DNA of 64,000 bases from Liolophura sinensis (lineage: Eukaryota; Mollusca; Polyplacophora; Chitonida; Chitonidae): NCBI RefSeq assembly GCF_032854445.1, contig NC_088300.1, positions 3,162,001 through 3,226,000 of the forward strand, given 5' to 3'. Both the position numbers and the translations under genes were made by a program. Positions 11,901 to 26,400 of this stretch are shown here, in pieces. The notes below the pieces were generated by a model. That model was given only the letters and a program-made list of their open reading frames with translations. It did no database searches and had not been told where the DNA came from. Each line of letters starts with the position of its first letter. Within the stretch, counting starts at the first letter, position 1.

Positions 11901-12090
11901 ATATTTTTACTGGCAGTTATCTTATGATGCGATATTTTGCATGTGTGGACAAGTGACCATGTATTTGGCATACTATAGTTAAACCCTCACATATTATACA
12001 TATCTATACCGGCTGAAATAAAGCATGTTGAAAAGTTGGAAGATTTGTTGTACATTGTATTTCTCCATCATTACATGTTGTACCAAAAGT
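8980..12090. other. No gene seen; intergenic
   Basis: AT-rich DNA without a conserved open frame, splice-bounded exon or strong repeat that I could recognise. Confidence 0.4.
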
Positions 12091-12097
12091 ATAACAC

Positions 12098-12348
12098 ATC
12101 CTCTGGTTAGCACACCACAGTGACGCAATGACCTATTAGCCTCTCACCGATGCGGTCGCTGTGAGTTCTTCCAGCTCATGCTGGCTTCATGTCTGGTCGT
12201 ACGTGGGAAGTTCTGCCAGCAACCTGCTGGTGGATGTGGGTTCCCTCAGGCTCTGCCCAGTTTCCTTCAACAATAATGTTGGTCACCGTCGTATAAGTGA
12301 AATATTCTTGAGCACAGCGGTAAACTCCAATGAAATAAATAAATAAAA
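12098..12348 (+). mobile_element. Degraded SINE family 1 copy
   Basis: Aligns to the SINE at 8699 along its length: CTCACCGATGCGGTCGCTGT, CCAGCTCATGCTGGCTTCAT, then GTCGTATAAGTGAAATATTC and an (AAAT)n tail. Several small deletions are present and the head is poorly preserved. Confidence 0.85.
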
Positions 12349-12561
12349 AGTATAAATATATTTAGATTACATAAAAAGTGATTGTTGTTGTCATCATCAG
12401 TCTTGAAAGACTTGTCACATGTATGCTCTTATGACAGTTTTATATTTGTTTAGTCAAAGAAATAAAATAATAAATTCTATCAGTCAATAGAAAATTGCGA
12501 CAATCTGTATTTGAATTTTGATGCAGATGTAACAAGATGATATATAGAAGCGCTATCTACA

Positions 12562-12895
12562 TGTACCTCCCTTTAGTCTAGAGGTAGAACCGTGAACTCC
12601 ACACCCAGATATCACTTGTTCAAATCCCCATCTGGTAAGCCCACGGATGATCTGTACAGATTTACTCTTGTCAGTTTACATGTATGCATATGAACATGTT
12701 TGCAATAACGTGAAAGGCCTGCAGGTACATATCTTATGGCCATTGCCTCTTTCAAATGTTAAAAGTGTGTTGATATGTTAAAAGTGTGTAGTCTTTCTCT
12801 GGGTTATGGCTGGTTTCCTCCCCCCAAAAACCTAACCACTATTATATAAGCTAGTGATTATCTTGCACATGAAACATCAGTCAAGTAAATCACTG
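12562..12895 (+). mobile_element. Degenerate SINE-like element
   Basis: The head CTTTAGTCTAGAGGTAGAAC with TTCAAATCCCCA resembles A- and B-box spacing of a tRNA-derived SINE. The tail (GGTTTCCTCC..., TATATAAGCTAGTGATTATC, AACATCAGTCAAGTAAATCA) matches the degenerate 3' end of family 1. It is too diverged for a firm family call. Confidence 0.45.
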
Positions 12896-13009
12896 AAAGC
12901 ACCAGAAAAGAGAAAAAAAGAATGAAAATATTGTTAGTGGACAGCTAAGGTATCTGCATGAAAAAGAGTAATCATTGTCCAGTATTCACTTTCTAAAAAC
13001 AAGGAATAT

Positions 13010-16000
13010 GGTTCACATTCATTTCCGAATCTGATGGCCTTAACAAAACATTCTCTTTGTATGGTTCACATTCATTTCTGTATCTGACTGCCTTAACAAA
13101 ACATTCTCTTTGTATGGTTCACATTCATTTCCGTATCTGACTGCCTTAACAAAACCATTTCTTTGTATGGTTCACATTCATTTCCGTATCTGACTGCCTT
13201 AACAAAACCATTTCTTTGTATGGTTCACATTCATTTCTGTATCTGACTGCCTTAACAAAACCATCTCTTTGTATGGTTCACATTCATTTCCGTATCTGAC
13301 TGCCTTAACAAAACCATTTCTTTGTATGGTTCACATTCATTTCCGTATCTGACTGCCTTAACAAAACCATTTCTTTGTATGGTTCACATTCATTTCCGTA
13401 TCTGACTGCCTTAACAAAACCATCTCTTTGTATGGTTCACATTCATTTCCGTATCTGACTGCCTTAACAAAACCATCTCTTTGTATGGTTCATATTCATT
13501 TCTGTGGGTGACTGCCTTAACAAAACCATTTCTTTGTATGGTTCACATTCATTTCCGTATCTGACTGCCTTAACAAAACATTCTCTTTGTATGGTTCACA
13601 TTTATTTCTGTGTGTGACTGCCTTAACAAAACCATCTCTTCTGTATGGTTCACATTCATTTCTGTGTGACTGCCTTAACAAAACCATCTCTTTGTATGGT
13701 TCACATTTATTTCCGTATCTGACTGCCTTAACAAAACCATCTCTTCCATATGGTTCACATTCATTTCCGTATCTGACTGCCTTAACAAAACCATCTCTTT
13801 GTATGGTTCACATTCATTTCTGTGTGTGACTGCCTTAACAAAACCATCTCTTCCGTATGGTTCACATTCATTTCCGTATCTGACTGCCTTAACAAAACCA
13901 TCTCTTTGTATGGTTCACATTCATTTCCGTATCTGACTGCCTTAACAAAACCATCTCTTTGTATGGTTCACATTCATTTCCGTATCTGACTGCCTTAACA
14001 AAACCATTTCTTTGTATGGTTCACATTCATTTCCGTATCTGACTGCCTTAACAAAACCATTTCTTTGTATGGTTCACATTCATTTCTGTATCTGACTGCC
14101 TTAACAAAACCATCTCTTTGTATGGTTCACATTCATTTCCGTATCTGACTGCCTTAACAAAACCATTTCTTTGTATGGTTCACATTCATTTCCGTATCTG
14201 ACTGCCTTAACAAAACCATTTCTTTGTATGGTTCACATTCATTTCCGTATCTGACTGCCTTAACAAAACCATCTCTTTGTATGGTTCACATTCATTTCCG
14301 TATCTGACTGCCTTAACAAAACCATCTCTTTGTATGGTTCATATTCATTTCTGTGGGTGACTGCCTTAACAAAACCATTTCTTTGTATGGTTCACATTCA
14401 TTTCCGTATCTGACTGCCTTAACAAAACATTCTCTTTGTATGGTTCACATTCATTTCTGTGTGTGACTGCCTTAACAAAACCATCTCTTCTGTATGGTTC
14501 ACATTCATTTCTGTGTGACTGCCTTAACAAAACCATCTCTTTGTATGGTTCACATTTATTTCCGTATCTGACTGCCTTAACAAAACCATCTCTTCCATAT
14601 GGTTCACATTCATTTCCGCATCTGACTGCCTTAACAAAACCATCTCTTTGTATGGTTCACATTCATTTCTGTGTGTGACTGCCTTAACAAAACCATCTCT
14701 TCCGTATGGTTCACATTCATTTCCGTATCTGACTGCCTTAACAAAACCATCTCTTTGTATGGTTCACATTCATTTCCGTATCTGACTGCCTTAACAAAAC
14801 CATCTCTTTGTATGGTTCACATTCATTTCCGTATCTGACTGCCTTAACAAAACCATTTCTTTGTATGGTTCACATTCATTTCCGTATCTGACGGCCTTAA
14901 CAAAACCATCTCTATGGTTCACATTCATTTCTGTGTGTGACTGCCTTAACAAAACCATCTCTTCTGTATGGTTCACATTCATTTCTGTGTGTGACTGCCT
15001 TAACAAAACCATCTCTTTGTATGGTTCACATTTATTTCTGTGTGTGACTGCCTTAACAAAACCATCTCTTCTGTATGGTTCACATTCATTTCCGTATCTG
15101 ACTGCCTTAACAAAACCATCTCTTCTGTATGGTTCACATTCATTTCCGTATCTGACTGCCTTAACAAAACCATCTCTTCTGTATGGTTCACATTCATTTC
15201 TGTGTGACTGCCTTAACAAAACCATCTCTTCGTATGGTTCACATTCATTTCCGTATCTGACTCCCTTAACAAAACCATCTCTTTGTATGGTTCACATTCA
15301 TTTCCGTATCTGACTGCCTTAACAAAACATTCTCTTTGTATGGTTCACATTCATTTCCGTATCTGACTGCCTTAACAAAACCATCTCTTCTGTATGGTTC
15401 ACATTCATTTCTGTGTGTGACTGCCTTAACAAAACCATCTCTTTGTATGGTTCACATTCATTTCTGTATCTGACTGCCTTAACAAAACAATGTCTTCGTA
15501 TGGTTCACATTCATTTCCGTATCTGACTGCCTTAACAAAACCATCTCTTTGTATGGTTCACATTCATTTCCGTATTTGACTGCCTTAACAAAACCATCTC
15601 TTCTGTATGGTTCACATTCATTTCCGTATCTGACTGCCTTAACAAAACCATCTCTTCTGTATGGTTCACATTCATTTCTGTGTGACTGCCTTAACAAAAC
15701 CATCTCTTCGTATGGTTCACATTCATTTCCGTATCTGACTGCCTTAACAAAACCATTTCTTTGTATGGTTCACATTCATTTCTGTGTGTGACTGCCTTAA
15801 CAAAACCATCTCTTTGTATGGTTCACATTCATTTCCGTATCTGACAGCCTTAACAAAACCATCTCTTCGTATGGTTCACATTCATTTCTGTGGGTGACTG
15901 CCTTAACAAAACCATCTCTTTGTATGGTTCACATTCATTTCTGTGTGTGACTGCCTTAACAAAACCATCTCTTTGTATGGTTCACATTCATTTCTGTGTG

Positions 16001-16556
16001 TGACTGCCTTAACAAAACCATCTCTTCCGTATGGTTCACATTCATTTCCGTATCTGACTGCCTTAACAAAACCATGTCTTCGTATGGTTCACATTCATTT
16101 CCGTATCTGACTGCCTTAACAAAACCATCTCTTTGTATGGTTCACATTCATTTCTGTATCTGACTGCCTTAACAAAACCATCTCTTTGTATGGTTCACAT
16201 TCATTTCCGTATCTGACTGCCTTAACAAAACCATTTCTTTGTATGGTCCACATTAATTTCCGTATCTGACGGCCTTAACAAAACCATCTCTTTGTATGGT
16301 TCACATTCATTTCTGTGTGTGACTGCCTTAACAAAACCATCTCTTTGTATGGTTCACATTCACTTCCGTATCTGACTGCCTTAACAAAACATTCTCTTTG
16401 TATGGTTCACATTCATTTCTGTGTGTGACTGCCTTAACAAAACCATCTCTTCGTATGGTTCACATTCATTTCTGTGTGTGACTGCCTTAACAAAACCATC
16501 TCTTCGTATGGTTCACATTCATTTCTGTGTGTGAATGCCTTAACAAAACCATCTCT
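13010..16556. repeat. 53-bp minisatellite, about 65 copies
   Basis: The unit is TATGGTTCACATTCATTTCC followed by GTATCTGACTGCCTTAACAA and AACCATCTCTTTG. Variants have TGTGTGTGAC in place of GTATCTGAC (shifting unit length by a few bases) or AACATTCT in place of AACCATCT. A block of about 850 bases (16 units) starting near 13135 is repeated almost exactly from near 13984, a higher-order duplication. Open frames of 80-150 codons on both strands arise from the repeat and show no coding evidence. Confidence 0.95.
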
Positions 16557-16849
16557 TCCATTGAAGTATTTATACAGCATACTACCTATCAATAATAACA
16601 ACTGTTTGTTCTTGTGCGATTCCAGTCACAATTCAGTTCAATTAAAACACATGAGAACAGCGTGACAACACCCCTTGGATGTGACAAATGCCAGTGCTGC
16701 ATGATCCTGGTTGCAACGACCTGCTTAAATTATATGTCTTTCAGTCCGCCATTAAAGTTGCACAAGACGTGGCTCCAATCCCATTATAAGACGGGGAATC
16801 TTCTATGTTCTGAGGACCTCAGCAGCAGTAAGTGTTTGACCATGCTATC

Positions 16850-17215
16850 TTGTGTGGTTCGCTCAAGACTTCTTGCCTTCCACCAATTTGGCATCATGTC
16901 ACGTGGGAGAGTTTGCCAGTAACTCACCAAAGGTTAATGGTTTACTCCAGGTACCCCAATTCCTCCACCCTTAACAATGGAAACCACTGTTTAAGGGAGC
17001 AATTCTTGAGTATGGCATTTAGCAGTGATCAAATCAAATCAGTCACCAACACCTGTTTACTGAGTTACCTTCTGTATGGTTGTAAAGACTACCCTAATTC
17101 CTCAAATTGTTTACACAGGAAATAACAACTTAAAATGCAAATTATCTATCAAAGAAACCCAAGAGAGTGTCACCAATGCAGTCGCTGTGAGTTCAAGTCC
17201 CTTCGGCTATACCTG
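16850..17215 (+). mobile_element. Degenerate SINE family 1 fragments
   Basis: Stretches such as CACGTGGGAGAGTTTGCCAG, a CCTCCACCCTTAACAATGG piece and ATTCTTGAGTATGGCATTTA match the family 1 body and tail. A second head-like piece, CACCAATGCAGTCGCTGTGA with GTTCAAGTCC, lies at 17168-17205. Two overlapping or nested old copies are likely. Confidence 0.5.
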
Positions 17216-17290
17216 CCATCAATTAACAGCTTCTGTACTAGTATATCAAAAAAAAGGTGAAGGATTTAGGGTAGGCCATTCTATGAACAG

Positions 17291-17296
17291 TTTATT
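17291..17296 (-). terminator. Candidate poly(A) signal of the coiled-coil gene
   Basis: AATAAA on the minus strand (TTTATT on the plus strand), 183 bases downstream of the stop codon at 17479. Inferred from position only. Confidence 0.35.
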
Positions 17297-17478
17297 TTAA
17301 TATGCCCTCAAGTCTTGTAGTGAACAGACAGTGTGGGTATTTTGAAAACTGCACCCATGGGAGCATTAGTCAGAGGTGCATAGATGACATGAAGAAAGTT
17401 TCTCCCTGTGCCAACTTTGATGAAAAACTAGATATTATCCAACGCTGTTTTCTTGAAGGTTTTATTATACGATAAGAA

Positions 17479-20400
17479 TTACAAAAATGGCAGAATGTCT
17501 GACATGACAATGGATGAGATAAAGGATAGGATGGTGTGGACTGGTCTTTGGTGGATGTGGGCTTGCTGCACGTCTTCCTCTACTCCAGGGATGTATGGGT
17601 CACTGCTCACCTTCAGTTCGCAGGGTAAGCTGCTGGAAAAGCATAAAATGAACATATAAACTATGGTGAATCTCAAACATGTAAGATTTAATGCACAAAA
17701 AACAAAATGACAGAAATCTAATCTTTTCTGTTGTCCTCTGAATGACTGCGTGTTAAACATTTCACTTGAGATGGACAAACACACAGGAATGAATGATTGA
17801 GGTATAATGACACAATGACAAAATATTTCAGCCATAATGTGGTGAAAAGAACACCTTGAATCCTTTGAAGCTGGGTGAATTTGGCAGTTTTTATTTAGTA
17901 TGACATAGGCTTGTTTGTAACAATATCGTACCAGCTCAACATCAGGCTTACACACTGCTTTTCTGCAAAGTGCTGACTGTCTGTAAACTAAGCCAAATTT
18001 TGAAATATCAACTGGAAAATGAAGAACACAAACAACCCACTTCTCCTGATTTTCATTTGTGTATTCTGATATTAGTGTGATGCTATGAATGAATTCTTCA
18101 AAACATGCAACATTTATTATATTTTTGTAAAATGTTTCTACAGCTCTCCAGGGTCAACATTTTTAATCACTAAAATTAATTTTCATAAAGGCCACTTGGT
18201 TTCTCCCTAAATCCTTTAGTATAGGCATACCTACTGATCTTTCAAGGATAAATTCATGTATGTCCCATATACACCAGGATACGATTAAACAATTAAGACA
18301 TTTCAACATTACTGAGCACAAAAATTAAGAACAGTAGCAATTTCAGCTCTCTTTCCATTTTCTGGTAACAGCATTAGTGTTGATAACCTCCTGTCAGAAA
18401 TCATTCCTACGAACTTACTTGGGAACAACCTTGATGCACACCCAAACAGCAAAACTTTGGACACTGACTCCAAATGATACAGCATCTGTGCTGCCTTTGG
18501 TTCCTTCTCCTGACCCAAGTGAGAATTTCAAATCAAAAACACTGTAACCTGAAGAATCTGCAAAAAATAAACAAATTAATTCATTTATGTATTTGATTTG
18601 TTTTTAAGGTCATGCTTAATTTCAGGCAAGCAATCTGGTGAGAGGAAACCGAACAGAGCCCTTAGGAAACCCACGACCATCCACACGTTGCTGTCAGACC
18701 TTCCCACATATGAACAAAATATAAACAAATAAAAACAAATATAAAATGTGTTAAACATCCATTATCTTAAACCGATACTGGTAGCTTGACTTTCTTTCAA
18801 AAATTACATATGAACTGTGATAAAACTAGCTACGCTTGTGGATGTGTGTCCTGATAAAGCTCGCTGTGTTAATCCTTCAGAGGACGTGCCTGTAGATATG
18901 GGTGTCGTGATAAAGCTAGCTGTGTTAAGGCTTCAGAGGACGTGCCTGTAGATATGGGTGTTGTGACTAAGCTAGGTGTGTTAAGGCTTCATAGGTTGTG
19001 CCTGTAGATATGGGTGTTGTGATTAAGCTAGCTGTGTTAAGGCTTCATAGGTTGTGCCTGTAGATATGGGTGTTGTGATTAAGCTAGCTGTGTTAAGGCT
19101 TCAGAGGCTGTGCCTGTACATATGGGTGTTGTGATTAAGCTAGCTGTGTTAAGGCTTCATAGGTTGTGCCTGTAGATATGGGTGTCATGACAAAGCTACC
19201 TGTGTTAAAGCCTCAGAGGCTGTGCCTGTACATATGGGTGTTGTGATTAAGCTAGCTGTGTTAAGGCTTCATAGGTTGTGCCTGCAGATATGGGTGTTGT
19301 GATTAAGCTAGCTGTGTTAAGGCTTCAGAGGCTGTGCCTGTAGATGTGGGTGTTGTGATTAAGCTAGCCGTGTCAAGGCTTCATAGGTTGTGCCTGTAGA
19401 TATGGGTGTCGTGATAAAGCTAGCTGTGTTAAGGCTTCAGAGGCTGTGCCTGTAGATATGGGTGTTGTGATTAAGCTAGCTGTGTTAAGGCTTCATAGGT
19501 TGTGCCTGTAGATATGGGTGTTGTGATTAAGCTAGCTGTGTTAAGGCTTCAGAGGCTGTGCCTGTACATATGGGTGTTGTGATTAAGCTAGCTGTGTTAA
19601 GGCTTCATAGGTTGTGCCTGTAGATATGGGTGTTGTGATTAAGCTAGCTGTGTTAAGGCTTCATAGGTTGTGCCTGTAGATATGGGTGTCATGACAAAGC
19701 TACCTGTGTTAAGGCTTCAGAGGTTGTGCCTGCATATATGGGTGTCATGACAAAGCTACCTGTGTTAAGGCCTCAGAGGCTGTGCCTGTAGATGTGGGTG
19801 TCATGACAAAGCTACCTGTGTTAAGGCTTCAGAGGCTGTGCCTGTAGATGTGGGTGTTGTGATTAAGCTAGCCGTGTCAAGGCTTCATAGGTTGTGCCTG
19901 TAGATATGGGTGTCGTGATAAAGCTAGCTGTGTTAAGGCTTCATAGGTTGTGCCTGTAGATGTGGGTGTTGTGACTAAGCTAGCTGTGTTAAGGCTTCAT
20001 AGGTTGTGCCTGTAGATATGGGTGTCATGACAAAGCTACCTGTGTTAAGGCTTCAGAGGCTGTGCCTGTAGATGTGGGTGTTGTGATTAAGCTAGCTGTG
20101 TTAAGGCTTCAGAGGCTGTGTCTGTAGATACGGGTGTTGTGATTAAGCTAGGTGTGTTAAGGCTTCAGAGGCTGTGCCTGCAGATATGGGTGTTGTGATT
20201 AAGCTAGGTGTGTTAAGGCTTCATAGGTTGTGCCTGCAAATATGGGTGTCATGACAAAGCTACCTGTGTTAAGGCTTCATAGGTTGTGCCTGTAGATATG
20301 AGTGTTGTGACAAAGCTACCTGTGTTAAGGCTTCAGAGGCTGTGCCTGCAGATATGGGTGTCATGACAAAGCTACCTGTGTTAAGGCTTCATAGGTTGTG

Positions 20401-23400
20401 CCTGCAAATATTGGTTGTGACTAAGCTACCTGTGTTAAGGCTTCAGAGGCTGTGCCTGCAGATATGGGTGTCATGACAAAGCTACCTGTGTTAAGGCTTC
20501 ATAGGTTGTGCCTGTAGATATGGGTGTTGTGACTACGCTACCTGTGTTAAGGCTTCATAGGTTGTGCCTGTAGATATGGGTGTCATGACAAAGCTACCTG
20601 TGTTAAGGCTTCAGAGGCTGTGCCTGTAGATATGGGTGTCATGACAAAGCTACCTGTGTTAAGGCTTCATAGGTTGTGCCTGTAGATGTGGGTGTCATGA
20701 CAAAGCTACCTGTGTTAAGGCTTCAGAGGCTGTGCCTGTAGATGTGGGTGTCGTGATAAAGTTAGCTGAGCTATAATAGTTTTTGGAGATTGCACCTGTG
20801 TGTACAATGACACCTGACTATGATGAAAAATCATGAATACCCATGTACCTGATTCTGTTAACAACTGCTGAAGCTCATGTACCCATGAAGTCAGGACCTT
20901 CGATCTGTTAGGGCCACTTGTCGTTTCTTCACCCCCACATCTCTCACAAACTTTAAAATAACCAATCCATGTATATGAGAATGCAAGTTTCAAACAAGAA
21001 ATACTTGTATGTTTGAAGCCTGACACAACGTTCACTGATGTACATTCGTTTGATTTCTAAATTTTCTGACTGAAGAATTTTGGCAAAAGCACATGAACCA
21101 GACGACCCTTGTAGTGTCATCATGACACAAAAAAAAAACAAAAAAAAATACATTGACCAGGACAGTATATGGTATCCTACCCATTCGTGCAGTGGATTAT
21201 TTAGACTCTGTGGTATTCTGAACAACCCATGCATCTTGCTTTAGATTCTCTTGTTCTCTGAACAATCTATGCAGCTTGCTTTAGATTCTCTTGTTCTCTG
21301 AACAACCCATGCATCTTGTTTTAGATTCTCTTGTTCTCTGAACAGCCCATGCATCTTGCTTTAGATTCTCTTGTTCTCTGAACAACCCATGCATCTTGCT
21401 TTAGACTCTCTTGTTCTCTGAACAATCTATGCAGCTTGCTTTAGATTCTCTTGTTCTCTGAACAATCTATGCAACTTGCTTTAGATTCTCTTGTTCTCTG
21501 AACAACCCATGCATCTTGTTTTAGATTATCTTGTTCTCTGAACAACCCATGCATCTTGCTTTAGATTCTCTTGTTCTCTGAACAATCTATGCAGCTTGCT
21601 TTAGATTCTCTTGTTCTCTGAACAATCTATGCAGCTTGCTTTAGACTGTTGTAATGTGAAATACAATCTTGCTTTCAAAATGGATTTCAGATACTGAACA
21701 ATTCACACACCTTGCTTCAGACTATGTCGTATTAACTCTTTCTCTGTGTTCACTGAGACCAGCTCATGCTGACGCCTCAGCTCTAACGCCTGCACCTCCT
21801 CTCTGTGGATGGCCTTCAGGATAGGATATATCTTTTGAAATCTACAGCAAAATAACAGAAGTTGTTATAAAACTTCCCAAAGGCTCACAAAACCTAAAAT
21901 AAAAAACTAAAAGACTGAAAAAAAAGTATCATAATGAGTCTAAGGTCATTTTGAAGAAAACTGAATGGTTAGGGTTTAATGCTACATTTACAGAAATTCA
22001 TGAAGCCATTAGAAATCATCATGGCAGTTTTTAAGAAGAGAGGTACTTAAATTTTTAATCAGTTTATAGGCCTACTGTTTGTGTTTCAACCAGATTTTAA
22101 AATATCAAAATTTCTAATGGCATATTCGACAAGTGTGAAGACAAACGATTCACTTCTTATCAATGACATCAATGGCTGAACTGCTTATAATAATGCGTTT
22201 GGTATCCCGGAAATTAGAAATTCCTAGCCTGAATACTTTACTGACAGAAGCCTAAAAACCCGCTCTACGTATACATACAGGCTAAACCCCAGTGTTTGCA
22301 TCTATATTATAGATGATATTTTAGTAGGGGCCTCCGTGGCTCAGTTGGTTAGCGCGCTAGCGCAGCGTAATGACCCAGGTGTCTCTCACCAATGCGGTCG
22401 ATGTGAGTTCAAGTCCAGCTCATGCTGGCTTTCTCTGCGGCCGTATGTGGGAAGGTCTGTCAGCTACCTGCGGATGGTCGTGGATTTCCCCCGGGTTCTG
22501 CCCGGTTTCCACCCACCATAATGCTGGCTGCCGTCGTATAATTGAAATATTCTTGAGTACAACGTAAAACACCAATCAAAAAAAATATTTTAGTAAATTT
22601 AATTTTTTCCCAACCTGACATGTTAAACTGTTATAGGAGAAATCTTTGTATGTCTTACAAATGATTTGTTTCCTCATCAGCAGAATTCTCCTTGGCTTGT
22701 TCTGTCTCTGTGAATTGAAACTGTTTCGTCATTCTCTGAAGGGTAGTTTTTCTCACTTGTAGTGCTGACTGAATTTTCAGCAACTGGAAAAAAAAAAAGA
22801 AAAAAAACAAGAATACTGTAATGGGCACATGGTATGATTATGTCAGATACGAGCTTCTGTGGGATGAAACAAGTTATAGATGCTCCAAGTGGTCTCCATG
22901 AATACATCTCGTACCTAGACTTCATACTTTTTTGAAATCTGTAGATTTTTCTGAGTATAGTCTCTAGCTATTATTTACTTTTCATAAGCAATAGTTAACT
23001 GATGTTGTGCCCTGTTCCTGTGTTGTCTTGTTACGCTGAAATGGTTGTACAACTGTGATACCCACAATGCTCTGAGACTGTGTTTGATTCTGTTAAGCCG
23101 CCATATGGTTTTTACCGGTGAGAGCCTGTTGTCATTTCAGAAATGTTTTGAAAGTTTTCACTGTTATTGCTGATCTGACAGATGCAGATAACCTCCTACC
23201 ATGTACATTCCAATGTATGGAAGCCCGTTAGCAGCATCGTACCTTTTGGTGCTACACATGCTGTTTCAAAGCTTTGAGTGATGGGAGTTCCATTCTGAGT
23301 CTACGGTGGGCAGTTTGTGCCATTACTGGGGAATTTACTGGATAATGGGTGTTCCCGTTGGTCACAAAATAAAGGGGCACATCTAAAGAACCTTAAAAAT

Positions 23401-26400
23401 GGGGTTGGTGTTTACTTCTACGCCCTTTACATGGTGTCAGAAGTGGGATTGTGTCAGGAAAAAGTCCCTCTGTGATGGAAGTCGTCATTCCTGTGATCTG
23501 CTGGTTCCTGCCTTCTGGTGATCCTTTTAAGCCATTTTCAACTGTGTATTTAGAAATATGCCTCTAAATGCTATACTATGTTTCTGTTGTAATTGTCTCT
23601 GAATTTGTCCTGAAATCATATCGTGTGCACTTGTCTGTCATAAATATGTACTGAAAATGGCAACTGGTGATAAAGCTAGTGGTGACTGCTAGGTTAGCCG
23701 TTGAACCAGAACAGCTCAGAAGCCTTGTTAAAGGCCAGGATGAGATTATTTGAACGGCCAGAATGTAAGACATGATCAAAAACAAATGGTGGTGTTCCCG
23801 AACAGTAAAATGGACAAATTCACTGGAAAAGTACAGAGTGATGGAGAACCAGAAATTCACCACTTGCAGAATAACTGATGCAAACGGTGAGGAATTTCCA
23901 TTCATAGGGTATGTTGAGCTGGATCAGGTAGCGTTTGAACACACTTTTCCAAGAAAGGGATTTCTTGTCATTAAGAACCCTGTTGATGAAGTAATTCAAG
24001 CAAGGAAAAATGACACTCCTGATGTTTTAGGATCAAACGTTGTTCGAGATATAAGTAGGAACACCCTATCAGATGTTCCAGGCCCAAAATGGAACCTATC
24101 TTGTCCCTGTATGAAGAGACTGGAGTAGTCAAGATGAACAGAATTTATGTAGCAGGAAATCAGTCTGTACTTGTGCCAGCATGGTCAGTGAAAGTCATCG
24201 AAGGATCAACACGCATGACAGTGGTAGCACCGTTCACAGCTGTTGCTGAAAAAATAAGCATACAAGTACCAACTCTACCTAAGGGATTGATGTCAAGGGA
24301 TGTCAAGACCCTCAATCCTGACAGCGGGTACAAACAGGAGGATACAGTTACAAGTTGCGAACTTCACGGACAGAGATCTGTACTTAAGGCCCCGTACACC
24401 TACTGGGAATCTGAAACCAGCGGCAGTCGAACCTGGTATGGGCGTTACCTTAACTGTAAATGAAGCAATCATTGTCAACAAAACTTCAGATCAGCTGAGC
24501 ACATAGCTGATGGACTGCTCGGACAGATGTCAACAACAGTTTGTCCCCTGAATGGAGATCTCAACTGCAGAACCTGATTCCCCAGCACGTTGAAGTCTTC
24601 AGTACTGGTGATGACGACATTGGCTACTGTGATGCTGTGGAACATCCCATTATAACTTCCCATTCGAGTCCCTCGTGAATGTGTTCCCTAAATCTTTGGC
24701 CTGAAGTTAGAGAGTATCTCCAGTCGGCATTAGACACCAGGATCGTAAGGGAGTCTTCAAGTCCATATCCTGCCCTCGTCGCATTAGTTCGCAAGAAGGA
24801 TGGGAAGCTTCATCTTTGTTGAAACGATAGAGCATTAAATACCAAAACAAAGAAAGATTCACACCTGCTTCCACCTATCAAGGAAACTTTTGACGTTTTG
24901 AATGCTGCCAAATACTTTTGCTCTCTTGATCTTGCACATGACTTTCATCAAATTCCAATTCGAGCACAGGACAAAGAGAAAACGGCTTTTAGAGTAGGGA
25001 CTGGTGGATTGTATGAGTATACCAGGATACCGTTGGCCTTAAGGGAGCGCCAGGGACATTCATGGGGCTCATGGACAAGATGTTTGGCGACCAGAACTTT
25101 CCAACCTTGGTTGTCTATCTGGATGACATTATGTGCTTTGGTCAGACATACACAGAGATGTTGGAGTGACTCGACATGGTCTTCACACGACTGAAGTCCT
25201 GGAACCTTTCAGTGAAACCCAAGAAGTGCCAGTTATTCAAGACCAAACTTCACTACCTTGGACATGTCATGTCGAACAAAAGTATTCTCCCTGACATCAA
25301 CAAGACATCAGCTATTCCAGAGTGGGCCAAGCCAAAAACTGACACGTAACTGCGTGGTTTCCTTGAAATCACAGGTTACTACAAGAGATTTGTTAACAGT
25401 TTTTCCAAAATTGCTATGCCTCTGCATCAACTGTTCACAGGTCCGAGATCCACCAAGAACAGGAAATCCAGATCTACTCCTCTATGCGTTTGCGGCAGAA
25501 TGTGACCGGGCAATGATGAAAATAAAACAGAATCTAGTTCATCCACCCATTTTGATTTACCCAGATTTCTCTGAAGCATTCATGCTTGAAGTGGATGCAA
25601 GCCATCATGGGTTTGGAGCAGTCCTTTCCCAGGAACAGGACAATAGGATTGTTGTACTAAGCTATGCCAGCAGAGCACTGCGACCTGCCAAGAAGAACAT
25701 GGAACGATACTCAAGTATGAAGTTTGAGCTCTTGGCATTGAAGTGGGTGGTTTCCGAAAAATGCAGAGACCTTTTCAATGGATCAAAGTATACTGTAAAT
25801 ACAGACAACGACCCTCTGAGTTATATTCAGACAACTGATATGTTGGGAGGTACAGAGATGCGTTGGTTACCGCAATCGGACTTGAAGATCAAACACCATT
25901 CAGGGAAGTCAACTGCAATGCAGACTTGTTGAGTCGGAAGACACAACATTGTCCAGAGACCAACAGACTGGAAAACATCATTAGCCACAGTCACAACAGT
26001 TCTGAGCGACCTGTCAGTCATGTGTGGGCAGAAGAAGTTAAAGTGTTGCCGCACTGAATGCCCTCCTATCCTGTGGTGACATCGGACCTACCTTCTCTGT
26101 GCAGTGAAGAACTTGCGCATCTCCAGGAAAAAGATCTGAAGAAGTTATGGCCGAAGAAGTTATGGCCTAAGAAGTGCCTTCCCTGCATTGAAGTTACTCA
26201 GACAAGAGACTCCTGATGCAAAGAGGCTGCTTTCTTCTTGGAATGTAATAGTGCTGGAATAATCTACTGGAGTGTCCAGATAGACGGAGAACCTGTCAAG
26301 CAAGTGCTCTTACTATCTGTCATCAAGCAAGAGGTACTGTCTTCAGTGCGTGACTCCATTGGACACCAATGCCCGAAGAAGATTTTGAGTCTTTTAGTAA

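Noticed and set aside
13010-16556. A CRISPR-like array
   Set aside because: Units are contiguous with no unique spacers, and the genome is eukaryotic.
16614-16922. An isolated exon reading PPLKLHKTWLQSHYKTGNLL with AG and GT borders
   Set aside because: No partner exon, no recognised family, and it overlaps degenerate SINE sequence.
20715-21234. Two overlapping minus-strand frames of about 100 codons as genes
   Set aside because: Only 20849-20950 has splice borders and phase agreement. The rest reads through intron and repeat.
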